From Prorocentrum cordatum (taxonomy: Eukaryota; Sar; Dinophyceae; Prorocentrales; Prorocentraceae): a stretch of DNA of 64,000 bases. The notes beneath the pieces are model-generated. The model worked only from the letters and a program-made list of their open reading frames with translations. It was not told the origin of the DNA and did no database searches. How positions within the stretch are numbered: the first letter of the stretch is position 1; every line of letters begins with the position of its first letter. Of this stretch, positions 16,991-26,655 are shown piece after piece. The position numbers and the translations under genes are program-made. The stretch spans positions 1-64,000 of the forward strand of contig CAUYUJ010011448.1 in assembly GCA_963575745.1 (NCBI GenBank), given 5' to 3'.

Positions 16991-19900
16991 CGACGACGAC
17001 GCCGAACACCGTTCAAGGGGATCCGACTGGGTAGCTGGAACCTCAATCGGGCGGGGTCGGCCAATTTCAAGGGGAATGAGATTCTGAGGTGCCTTTCAAT
17101 GCGAGATTGCATCTGGGGTGTCCAGGAATGCCAGAATCTTTTTGGAGGCAAATTCGATGCATATATCAGACGGTGTGGTCTATCATATCGTGTGAGTTGT
17201 GACGGTAAGTGTGGGTTATTATTTAACAAAGAGTGGAGTACGTGTGTGCGTGAATCAATATGTCAATATGAACGGTTCTGTGTGGTGGTCTTTGGTAGTG
17301 GAAGTGCCCCTGTGATAGTTGCCTCTGCGTATCTTCCCGACCCCGGCGTCGAGAACGCCGTAGATGTGCAGTGCGTGGTGTTGGACGCGCTCGAATCAGT
17401 TATTCTCACTCTGCGCAGCCGCTGGAAGGGAGCGACTGTCTCTGTGCTGCTCGACGCCAACGTTGAGCTATCCCCATCAACTCAGCTGCAGTGCTCACGC
17501 ACTGGGACTGTCTATGAGGCGGTGGGAAGTGCTACCAAGGAGGAGAGGAGGACTTGCGAGGAGGGAGGTGCACAGCGGGTGAGGAGGGACGTACGACAAC
17601 AGTTGCGCGAGCGTGTTCTTTGCTTTCTAGGGCGCCTGGGGATGAAGGCTGCCAATTCGTTCTTGCCACGACGACTACACACATGGGAGAGCTACGGAGT
17701 ATCTCGGTGGGGGACGTGTAAGAAGGTTCTTGATTACATTTTTGTTCCCAGGACGTGGGTGATCGATGAGATGACGGTTGAAACGATCATGAGTAATGGG
17801 GGGAAGACAAATCGTAGTCGTCTCAGCGACCATGGCCTGCTTCAGGGGACTTTTAGTGACACAGGCGCTGAGCTGGTCAAACGTAGTATCCCGACGGCAG
17901 CTCGTGAAAAGAGTTTGGTTGGTTATAAGACGGTGAATTGGGGGGACCTCAATATGGCGCGAAAGGAAATCGATCGGGTCTTGGGAGATGCCAATACTAT
18001 TTGTTCTCCAGGGGACCTTGTGTCGACCACTATTCGGGCCTGTACTGAGCAGGAGGATATCAAATTCACGACTGCCACCACGGGACGGGGACTACCGCCA
18101 ATTAGGCCTGCAGGACTCACGGCCTGCCAGGAGATTTTGCGACGGAAGCCTCTGCCAGCGTCAGTGGATGTGCCCAGCTTGCGCAGACGTGCCAACGGAC
18201 TGCGGAGGGAGTATCGTGCGGCGTTGGCCGCGTGGACCTCTCCTGCCTCCAGGCGCAAAGAGCGTCATGGTATCAAGCACCTCATTGTGCAGGGACGGAT
18301 ATCTGAGGACAGGGAGGAGTGGGTGGAGGAGATCAGAGCACATACCAGACAGAAGTATACTTCGGAGGAGGTCAGAGGACGGGATATGGCGATGTTGGAG
18401 GAGTTGAGGAGGGATGCACAACAGAACCTATGTGACGGGTACTGCACTGAGGGACTGACAATGGCGGTGGTATGCCAGGCACGGTCACGTCTCAAGTCCA
18501 AGCGTGCCACCGGCCCCGACAGGCTGCCTTGTGAAATCCTCAAGGCATTGCCGTGGGCGACTTTGCGTGGCGTTGCTCGGATGTTTGATGAGATATTTCG
18601 CTTGGCACGGCAGTATCCGCAGGATTGGAGGCAGATTTTGATCGCCTTCATGCCCAAGCTGCCGAGCTTGACATCGCTGACAGATGCGCGGTACCTCTGT
18701 CTGCAAAACAGTCTCAGCCGTTGGTACTCTGCTTGCGTGGTGATCTTGGTCGAACAATTTGTGTCTCGGGCTGGCCTCATGGGACCCCTGGGCATCTACG
18801 GCTTCCAGGAGGGACGTAAGACGGTGGAAATTGTGGGGGCCCTCAAGGCTCTGGCTCAACACGGGGACATCTGGGGAAAAGATCAGACGGTCCATATCGC
18901 TAACGCCGATATCAAACAAGCGTTCGACCACTGCAGCCTTCTAAACGCCAAACGTGCTATGTGCCATGCCAATATTCCTGCCTATCTCCAGTATGCTTTG
19001 CTATCACCGCTGGTTTGCACTACGGGGTCGTTAGTTGTCGAGGGTATGGCCATTCACGACATCAACTGGGACGTCTGCATACGGACGGGCGGCCCTGAGG
19101 GGCCTCTTCTATTTAATCTTATCATATGTGCCATGTGGGGACCTATATTTCGGGATTGGGACAGTAGAGGTGTGGGGTATGTGCTGGAGGGCGTCTGTGG
19201 TGAGTATGAGCGACGGACAACTGTGAACCACTTTGTGTGGGCGGACAACTGCTACCTTGTCTCTGCCTCCTCAACTATGTTGGCTCAGATGATGCACGAT
19301 CTAACACTACCACTACATGACTGGGGGATGAGATGGAAGGATAGCAGCCTGTTGTACATGACATGTGGGGAGAATGCTAAAGTGGACGGTGACGGACATA
19401 TACTTACCAGCGAGGATTTGTGTATACCTGCGTGCTCGAGATATCAGGGCTTTAGACTTCGACGTGTTGGCAGTATGAAAGTATTGGGTCATGAGATTTT
19501 CTCCACATACCTAGTGCCTGCTCATCCTGATGTTGAATATCGCATCAAGGAGGCTCGAGCTTGTTTCATTGGACAATCGAATTTCTTTCGTAACAGAGCG
19601 GTTGCTGTTCGTGATAAGTTTTGCCGTTATCAAGACAAGGTGCAGAGTATGGCGTTGTATTGTCTAGAGACATGTACTGCGGATGCTTCCTCGCTACACA
19701 TGCTCAATGCCTTCGAGGGATGGTGTTTGTGCCGTATGTTTCGACGGCCGAGGAGAGAGGAGGAGACTATGGCGGACTGGAACCGACGACGGTACCACGA
19801 GGCCAGAGAGCAATTCCGATCTTATGGATTTGCGAGTTTGGTGCAGAGATTTCTTCGTATGGTGTGGAACTCCGCGAAGGATGCTGCAGATTTCATTTCT

Positions 19901-20962
19901 TTGATGTGTACTGCTTCTCATGAGGATATATCTTCGACGCAACGTACGTGGAGAGATCACCACATGACTACGGTCGCGTATGGCCCATTGTGGGACAGAC
20001 TCAGGACGGATGCGTCTGAGTGCTTGCGGGGTATGTTTCACTTCCAAGAGGCCTCGCAGCTAAAAAGGAGACATGTTAGTTCAGGTCGAGCTGTCGGCCA
20101 GAGATGCTGGCTATTTTCTCTCTGCGAATTCTACGGACTCAAATGGTGGGAGTCCTTTGTGCCGACAGATGCTGCGTATGTTCAGTTCTGCGAGCACATG
20201 TGTGCACGGACGATGCTGAGTTACTTTCAGAAAAGAGAAGGGTACGGTACAACAGGTGGGGCCCCGCAGGAGGTACTTACTATCACACAAAGCGACCTAC
20301 ACACCTATGGGGCCCAAGAGGGCACTGCGGCGTTCAACGACAAACTGGCCAAACGTATTGCGTTACAAAATATGAAGGAGGTTGAGTACGACCTCGACTC
20401 ATTTGGGATCCCTGTGTATATTTCTGGGGACAGTCTTCTGGTGGTGTCTTGGCTGCAGGGTGTCTGGAGGGTGCTAAATCGTACGTATCAAGATAGGATC
20501 AACAGAATGATAAACCAACTCGACAACATGTGTCAAAGATTTGGAATTAGGCCCGCCTGTCACGGGAGGGAAATTATTGACCACACATATAGGGAATGGA
20601 ACACACGTGCAGATGTACTCACTCATACGGCCCGCGTTGGGCCACCAGTGATTCGAGATAGGATAGGGCTTCACGCCCCTCAGTTACAACAGGTGTTTCG
20701 CGTTTGTGCCATCAGAGCTGGATTCGATGGTGGTGTCTCTTGCGACGGCGTGGGAGTCGGGTGCTGGATAGATGTTGGAAGGGTATCGAGACTCTCAAGG
20801 CAGCCACCCAGCCATGAGATCATTTGGACGGAGGTGTACAGTGCGGCGTTCTCGATTGATCCAACTTCAACAGTGACTGATGCTCAGGTCTCGGCCGTTG
20901 AGCATACGATTATGATCTTGCCGCGGGTTGTACAAGCGTATTTCGGACAGGATATGATGTGA
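16991..20962 (+). CDS. ORF2 of e2: APE endonuclease, reverse transcriptase, permuted RNase H
   Basis: It follows ORF1's TGA in the same frame. The first endonuclease motif GSWNLNRAG comes about 15 codons after the stop, and the first ATG (17099) is downstream of it. Numbering from 17099: VQECQ 8-12, LLDANVEL near 118, VLDYIFVPR near 211, LSDHG near 241. RT: ATGPDRLP near 470, FQEGRK near 567, motif A ADIKQAFDH near 601, motif B RTGGPEGPLLFN near 660, motif C VWADN (codons 19235-19249). The RNase H-like end has SGDSLLVVSWL (D1111), YREWNTRAD (D1172) and FDGGVS (D1210). Where e1 has glutamate it has AQVSA (Q1263), a possible loss of one metal ligand. No internal stop to TGA at 20960. Confidence 0.9.
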   Translation, partial: RRRRRTPFKGIRLGSWNLNRAGSANFKGNEILRCLSMRDCIWGVQECQNLFGGKFDAYIRRCGLSYRVSCDGKCGLLFNKEWSTCVRESICQYERFCVVVFGSGSAPVIVASAYLPDPGVENAVDVQCVVLDALESVILTLRSRWKGATVSVLLDANVELSPSTQLQCSRTGTVYEAVGSATKEERRTCEEGGAQRVRRDVRQQLRERVLCFLGRLGMKAANSFLPRRLHTWESYGVSRWGTCKKVLDYIFVPRTWVIDEMTVETIMSNGGKTNRSRLSDHGLLQGTFSDTGAELVKRSIPTAAREKSLVGYKTVNWGDLNMARKEIDRVLGDANTICSPGDLVSTTIRACTEQEDIKFTTATTGRGLPPIRPAGLTACQEILRRKPLPASVDVPSLRRRANGLRREYRAALAAWTSPASRRKERHGIKHLIVQGRISEDREEWVEEIRAHTRQKYTSEEVRGRDMAMLEELRRDAQQNLCDGYCTEGLTMAVVCQARSRLKSKRATGPDRLPCEILKALPWATLRGVARMFDEIFRLARQYPQDWRQILIAFMPKLPSLTSLTDARYLCLQNSLSRWYSACVVILVEQFVSRAGLMGPLGIYGFQEGRKTVEIVGALKALAQHGDIWGKDQTVHIANADIKQAFDHCSLLNAKRAMCHANIPAYLQYALLSPLVCTTGSLVVEGMAIHDINWDVCIRTGGPEGPLLFNLIICAMWGPIFRDWDSRGVGYVLEGVCGEYERRTTVNHFVWADNCYLVSASSTMLAQMMHDLTLPLHDWGMRWKDSSLLYMTCGENAKVDGDGHILTSEDLCIPACSRYQGFRLRRVGSMKVLGHEIFSTYLVPAHPDVEYRIKEARACFIGQSNFFRNRAVAVRDKFCRYQDKVQSMALYCLETCTADASSLHMLNAFEGWCLCRMFRRPRREEETMADWNRRRYHEAREQFRSYGFASLVQRFLRMVWNSAKDAADFISLMCTASHEDISSTQRTWRDHHMTTVAYGPLWDRLRTDASECLRGMFHFQEASQLKRRHVSSGRAVGQRCWLFSLCEFYGLKWWESFVPTDAAYVQFCEHMCARTMLSYFQKREGYGTTGGAPQEVLTITQSDLHTYGAQEGTAAFNDKLAKRIALQNMKEVEYDLDSFGIPVYISGDSLLVVSWLQGVWRVLNRTYQDRINRMINQLDNMCQRFGIRPACHGREIIDHTYREWNTRADVLTHTARVGPPVIRDRIGLHAPQLQQVFRVCAIRAGFDGGVSCDGVGVGCWIDVGRVSRLSRQPPSHEIIWTEVYSAAFSIDPTSTVTDAQVSAVEHTIMILPRVVQAYFGQDMM

Positions 20963-21158
20963 TTTTGATTGTGCTCACTCACGCCATGCCCTCGTTTGTC
21001 GTGTGTGTGTGCTTGACCTCTCATCCTCCTAATAAGAGTTGGCTTTCGCCTCTGATCGTTTGGATCGGTGAGGCTTCCGCCTACTCCCGATGCGCCCGCT
21101 CCTTGCTTCCGACTAGGCTGGAAAGCCTGCGCAGTCGACCGCAAAGTCCGCAAAAAAC
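20963..21158 (+). other. 3' UTR of e2
   Basis: About 196 bp with no ORF of note, ending GCAGTCGACCGCAAAGTCC and GCAAAAAAC, the family-wide doubled GCAAA ending, before hairpin sequence AAGGTTGACGG. Confidence 0.7.
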
Positions 21159-21394
21159 GAAGGTTGACGGTTTACCGCCGGCGCCCAGTCTTAGTATGAG
21201 CTGTAGGCGCATTTTTACTATCAAAACACTTGGCGGAACCAACTTCATGCCGACGCGAAAAAAATCAATGTCTCTCTCTTTCGAGAAATGCTTCCAGAAG
21301 CTCTCTCTTTCGACTCTGAGCACTCTTACGCGTGAAAGGAGCTCTACGAGGTTCCCGGCGGTGACCAGGTTGACGGTTCACCGCCGGCGCCAGT
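21159..21394 (+). repeat. Hairpin remainder and resumed G module
   Basis: AAGGTTGACGG plus right arm and CGCCCAGT close the T module entered by e2. A G body then continues from TTAGTATGAGCTGTAGGCGC to GAGCTCTACGAGGT and a G-type hairpin ending about 21387. Both this copy and the one at 15190 lack the CT present in other G copies (GAGCTCTGTAGG), which ties the two sides together. Confidence 0.65.
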
Positions 21395-21453
21395 CGCTCT
21401 CCTGGTTTTTGGACGCTACCAAGTGGACGCTACCAAGTGGACGCTAGCGAGTA
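21395..21453 (+). repeat. Short tandem spacer
   Basis: GTGGACGCTACCAA is repeated two to three times just before a T terminus. A similar TGGGCGCTACCAAGTG follows that T module at 22677, possibly a diverged flanking duplication. Confidence 0.4.
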
Positions 21454-22677
21454 ACTCGTAGAGCTTCCCTTAGCAAGTTATTGCTGGAAGCTTAAGAGGA
21501 ATTCCGGCGCGCTGGCGAGCTAGTTTGTAAGAAAAATCTCGACGGAACTTTTGTTGACTTTTGGTCGTATGAAAATTTTGTTCTCGAAATTCAACCATTC
21601 GTTAGAGCTCTAGTATTTTTTCCCGTGATATTCGATCTTATTCCCGCTCGCCATCTTGATCTCAGCTCGATCGGGTAACTTTTACTGCCAAAAAGCACAC
21701 AGGCGGGATTGTCCGTTTCGGGTCATCTTGTCACGCGGTGACGGTTTTCTCAAGAAAACTCGAGCTCCAAGACAGCTACAGAGCTGGTAAGCACAGCTGA
21801 TCGATTCAGAATGATCAGGCGCGTTCGCCTGTTGAACCCAGAGGTCTGGACTCGGTCTGCTAGCCGAGCTAGGTCCGCAAACCTACTTGTATTATTCGAG
21901 TCATCTTGACAGACGCTCTCGGTTTTCTGTACTTAATTCGAGCTACAGGACAGCTACAGAGCTGATGCGTACAGAATCTGATTCAGAATCATCCGTGGCC
22001 GTTGTCTGTGGAATCGAGAGCTCTGAACTCGGTCTGCTGCCCGATCTAGAATCGCGAAACTATTCGTATTGTTCGAGTCATCTTGAGAGATGCTGTCGGT
22101 TCTCTGCACTTAACTCGGGTTGTGGGGGGGCTGCATGGCTGGTAATCACGGGAATCGATTCAGAGACATCAGGCGCGTCCGCCTCTCGAATTGAGAGCTC
22201 CGAGCTCTGTCTGCTGCCCGAACTAGGTCCGCGAAACTATTCGTATTGTTCGAGTCATCCTGAGAGGTGCTGTCTGTTTCCTGCACTTAACTCGGGCTGT
22301 AGGGGGGCTGCAGGGCTGGTAATCACAGGAATCGATTCAGAGACATAAGACGCGTCCGCCTGTCGCATGCAGAGGTCTGAACTCGGTCTGATACTCGAGC
22401 TAGGTATGCCAAACTATTCGTTGTTCGAGTCATCTTGAGAGATGCTGTCGTTTTACGCACGTAACTCGGGCTGTAGGAGAGCTACGTAGCTCGTACAGAA
22501 AACAATCCTGAAGCATCGGGGGCGTTCGGCTGTTGCATCCGAGAGGTCTGAAATTGCTTGGGCTGAAAAACTATTTTTTCTATGTATATTTTAAAAGACA
22601 TTTTATATTTTTAGGAAGCTCTGCGAGTCCCCCGGCGGTAACAAAACAAGGTTGACGGTTTACCGCCGGCGCCCAGT
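21454..22677 (+). repeat. Complete T module
   Basis: ACTCGTAGAGCTTCC at 21454-21468. Tandem units run from 21720 to 22550. The inverted repeat GGAAGCTCTGCGAGT ends near 22628, followed by a hairpin with an enlarged loop (GGTAACAAAACAAGG) and CGCCCAGT. 1224 bp, no coding content. Confidence 0.72.
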
Positions 22678-22708
22678 GGGCGCTACCAAGTGCGATGATT
22701 TGGAGAAT

Positions 22709-23100
22709 ACCTCGTGGAGCTCTTCGTCATCGATGAGCAAGAGGAATTCCGGCGCGGGTTGGAGCTAGTTGGTCGACACGACCAGAAAAGAAGATGTGAT
22801 AACTTTCGGTCGGTTTTCCAAAGATTTGAAAGATATTTGACAATTCATTTTCAGAAAGCAGATTTACACTCCGAGCATTAGTATTTAAACGTTCTTCTGC
22901 GAGCAGCTGAACTCCGTAGAGAGAGTCTTACTATGGAAACATTTGGAGGAACTGACGTCACGTTGACATCCAAAAATAAAAATTCGACGTTTTTCTAGAA
23001 ATGTTCTGAGAAGCTGCCTGCTTCGAATTTTGGCACTCTTACGCGTGCAAGGAGCTCTACAAGGATCCCGGCGGTGACCAGGTTGACGGTTCACCGCCGG
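22709..23100 (+). repeat. Complete G module
   Basis: ACCTCGTGGAGCTC at 22709-22722 and GAGCTCTACAAGGAT at 23052-23066. Both repeats carry changes from consensus. G-type hairpin 23068-23100 lacks the usual CGCCAGT tail and abuts another G/H body. Confidence 0.68.
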
Positions 23101-23364
23101 CAATATTTGACAATTTATTTTACGAAAGCAGATTTTTCGCACCTGTAGTGGTTATTGCGCGTCCGCCAGTAAAATTTTCAGGCCCATAGCTGCCTATCAA
23201 AACACTTGGAGGAACCGACGTTGGATAAACAAAAAAACTCGATTTTTCGAGTTTCTCAGGTCTTGCTCTAGACGCTTTCGCTTACCGAGGAGCGCCGTGT
23301 GAGAAAAGAGCTCTACGAGGGCCCCGGCGGTAACCTGGTTGACGGTTTACCGCCGGTTCCCAGT
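23101..23364 (+). repeat. H module (G-like subtype), 5'-truncated
   Basis: A G-like body variant recognisable by GTTGGATAAACAAAAAAACTC and GAGGAGCGCCGTGTGAG. It ends GAGCTCTACGAGGGCCC, hairpin CCGGCGGTAACC ... TTACCGCCGG and tail TTCCCAGT. Confidence 0.62.
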
Positions 23365-24088
23365 TATTGCTGGAAGCTTAAGAGTAATTTCGGGGCGTTG
23401 GAAAGCTAGTTGGCAAGAAAAATCTCGACGGATCTTTTGGTAACTTTTGGTCGATTGAAAATTTTGTCTTCGAAATTCAACCATTCGTTAGAGCTCTAGT
23501 TTTTTTCCGTGATATTCGATCTTATTTCCGCTCGCCATCTTGAGCATAGCTCGATCAGCTATCTTTTACTGCCAAAAAGCGTCAAGGCGGCATCGGCCGT
23601 TTTGAGTCATCTTCACATGCGCTGTCGGTATATTGGACTTAACTCGAGATACAGGACAGCTACAGAGCTGGTAAGCACACCTTGTCGATTCAGAATCATG
23701 AGGCGCGTTCGTCTGTTGCATTCAAAGATCTGAACTCTGTCTGCTAGCCGAGCTAGGTCCGCAAACCTATTCGTATTATTCGAGTCATCTTGACAGGCAC
23801 TCTCGGTTTTCTGTACTTAACTCGAGCGCTGATACTTTCAGGAAACGATTCAGAGTCATTAGTCGCGTTTGTCTGTCGGATCCAGAGCTCTGAACTCAGT
23901 CTGCTGTGCGCTCTAGAATCGCGAAACTGTTCGTATTGTTCGAGTCATCTTGAGAGTTGCTGTGGGTTTTCTGTTCTTAACTCGGGTTTTAGAGAGGCTG
24001 CAGTGCTGGTAGTCATAGGAATCGATTTAGAGACATCCGGCGCGTCCGCCTGTCGAATCCAGAGCTCGCAACGCGGTCTGCTGTCCTA
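23365..24088 (+). repeat. T module lacking both termini
   Basis: T head from TATTGCTGGAAGC and about three tandem units, cut at 24088 where inverted modules begin. No hairpin closes it. Confidence 0.6.
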
Positions 24089-26209
24089 ACTGGGAACCGG
24101 CGGTAAACCGTCAACCAAGTTACCGCCGGGCACCTCGTAGAGCTGTTTTCTTACACAGCGCTCCTCCGAACACGTGAAGGAAGCTTCTGTAGCGAGAGCC
24201 GAAAAATTCGAAAAATGACGATTTTTCGGTTTTCATACAGTGGGTTCCTCGAAGTGTTTTGATAGTAGTACTGGACCTGGAGCCATAAAAAAATTATCAG
24301 CAGGTGCGCCATAGCTTACTGCAGGGAACAATAATCTCACTTCTAAACACGAACTTCAAAATTTTGCATAAAGTGAAAAACACCGACCCCAGGTTACCAG
24401 ATTCTCTCTTTTCGTCGGGCCGGTCAACTGGGAACCGGCGGTAAACCGTCAACCTGGTTACCGCCAGGAACCTCGTAGAGCTCTTTCCTTGTGCGGCGAT
24501 CCTTGGAACACATGAAGAAAGCTTCTGGAGCGAGAAACGAAAAACTAGAAAAAAACATGTTTTTCTGTTTTCATCCAACTTCGGTTCCTCCAAGCAATAG
24601 TAATACTGCACCTATGCGCCTGAAAATTTTACTGGCGGACGCGCCATAACCCACTACAGGTGCGAAAAATTCTGCTTCCTCAAAATGAATTGTCAAATAT
24701 CCTTCAATTTTTTGCAAAACCACCCAAAAGTCATCACTTTGTCCAGCGCCCCGGAACCGGGCGCCGGCGGTAAACCGTCAACCTTTCTTACCGCCGGGGG
24801 ACTCGTAGAGCTTCCTGACAATAAATAATGTCGAAAAAAATGGCAGAGACCGAATAGTTTTTCAGCCCAAGCGATTTCAGACCTTTCGATGCAATAGCGG
24901 AACGCCCCTCATTTTGGATTGTCTTCTATACGAGCTCTACAGCTCTGTGCAGCCCGAGAAACGCGCGTAATTCGACAGCATCTCTCAAGATGACTCGAAC
25001 AATACGAATAGTTTGGCGAACCTAGCTCGAGTATCAGACCGAGTTCAGACCTCTGAATGCAATAGTGGGACGTGTCTGATGTCTCCGAATCGATTCCTGT
25101 GATTACCAGCCATGCAGCCCCCCTACAGCCCGAGTTAAGTGCAGAAAACCGAGAGCACCTCTCAGGATGACTTGAACAATACGAAATAGTTTCGCGGACT
25201 TATTTCGGTAGCAGACCGAGTTCCAAGCTCTGAATTCGACAGGTGGACGCGCCTGACATCTACAAATCGATTCCTGAGATTACCAGCCCTGTACCCCCCC
25301 CACAGCCTGAGTTAAGTACAGAACACCGACAAGAACTCTCAAGATCATTCAAACAGTAGAAAAAGTTTCGCGAGTCTAGATCGGGCAGCAGACCGAGGAG
25401 CTCTGGATTGAACCGACAACGCGACTGATATTTTGAATCGGTTTCTGTAAGTATCAGCTCTGTAGCTGTCATATAGCTCGAGTTAAGTAGAAAAAACCAA
25501 GTGCCTGTCAAGATGACTCGAATAATACGAATAGGTTTGCGGACCTAGCTCGGCTAGCAGACCAATTTCTGACCTCTAGATGCAACGGGCGAACGCGTCT
25601 GATCATTCTGAATCGATGAGGTGTGCTTACCAGCTCTGTAGCTCTCCTATAGCTCGAGTTATCTTCAGAAATCCGCCACCGCGTGTCAAGATTACCCGAA
25701 ACGGCCAATCCCGCCGCAGTGCTTTTTGGCAGTCGTATCTACCCGATCGATCTCAGATCAAGACGGCGAGCCGGAATAAGATCTAATATCACGGAACAAA
25801 CTACTAGAGCTCTAACAAATGGTTGAACTGGCGCCGGCGGTGCCGGGAACCTCGTAGAGCTCCTCCCACGCGTGAGAGTGCTCAGAGTCGAAAGAGAGAG
25901 CTTCTGGCGGCATTTCTCGAGAAATTGAACAGTGATTTTTTTCATGTCGAGACGAAGTTGGTTCCCCCAAATGCTTTAATGGTACATGTGCGCCTACAGA
26001 GCTCATATTAAGACGCAGAGGCCCTCATAGTCGTTGAGAGGTGCGAACAATCTGCTTTCTCAAAATAAATGGTAAAATGTCTTTCAAATGTTTGCAAAAC
26101 CACCCAAAAGTTGTCACATTGTCCGTTCTGGTCGGGTCGACCAACTAGCTCCACCCCGCGCCGGAATTCCTCTAGCTCTTCGATGCCGAAGAGCTCTACG
26201 AGGTACTAG
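24089..26209 (-). repeat. Inverted block of four modules
   Basis: All modules here read on the minus strand. In window order: an H module whose hairpin opens the block, a second H module (hairpin about 24430-24475), a T module (hairpin 24765-24800, units 24895-25720, head cut near 25825), and a G module at 25828-26209. The G module has both terminal repeats (25849-25862 and about 26190-26203) but a hairpin reduced to its distal arm. No coding content. Confidence 0.65.
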
Positions 26210-26655
26210 GTCCGCGAAACTATTCGTATTGTTCGAGTCATCCTGAGATGCTGTCGGTTTTCCACACTTAACTCGGGCTGTAGAGGGGCTGCAGCGCTGA
26301 TAATCACATAAATCAATTCGGAGACATCAGACGCGTCCGCCTGTCGCATTCATTCAGAGGCCTGAACTTCGTCTGATGCTCGAGCTAGGTTTGCCAAACT
26401 ATTCGAATTGTTCGAGTCATCTTCAGGGTTGCTGTCGATTTACGCACGTAACTCGGGCTGAAGGAGAGCTACAGAGCTCGTACAGAAGGCAATCCAGAAG
26501 CATCGGGGGCGTTCGGCTGTTGCATCGAGAGGTCTGAAATCGCTTGGGCTGTAAAACTAATCGTTCTCTGCAATATTTTTCGACATTATATATTGTCAGG
26601 AAGCTCTACGAGTCCCCTGGTAAGGAGGGTGGACGGTTTACCGCCGGCGCCCAGT
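26210..26655 (+). repeat. T module, 3' part
   Basis: Forward T units resume directly after the inverted block. They end in GGAAGCTCTACGAGTCCCC, where the hairpin left arm is largely deleted (CTGGTAAGG), followed by an intact right arm and CGCCCAGT. Confidence 0.6.

Larger units (their letters stand above)
15401..21158 (+). mobile_element. LINE e2, family B, full-length with open ORFs
   Basis: A 5.76-kb non-LTR element with leader, ORF1, ORF2, a 3' UTR of about 200 bp and the end GCAAAGTCCGCAAAAAAC, followed by AAGGTTGACGG and the hairpin right arm. The 5' junction is untidy: the left hairpin arm is cut after CCCCCGG and continues CTCAAGG, so the exact first base is uncertain by about 10 bp. 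One frame stays open from 15401 to 20962 except for a single TGA at 16988. It is the least damaged element here and the best candidate for recent activity. Confidence 0.88.
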
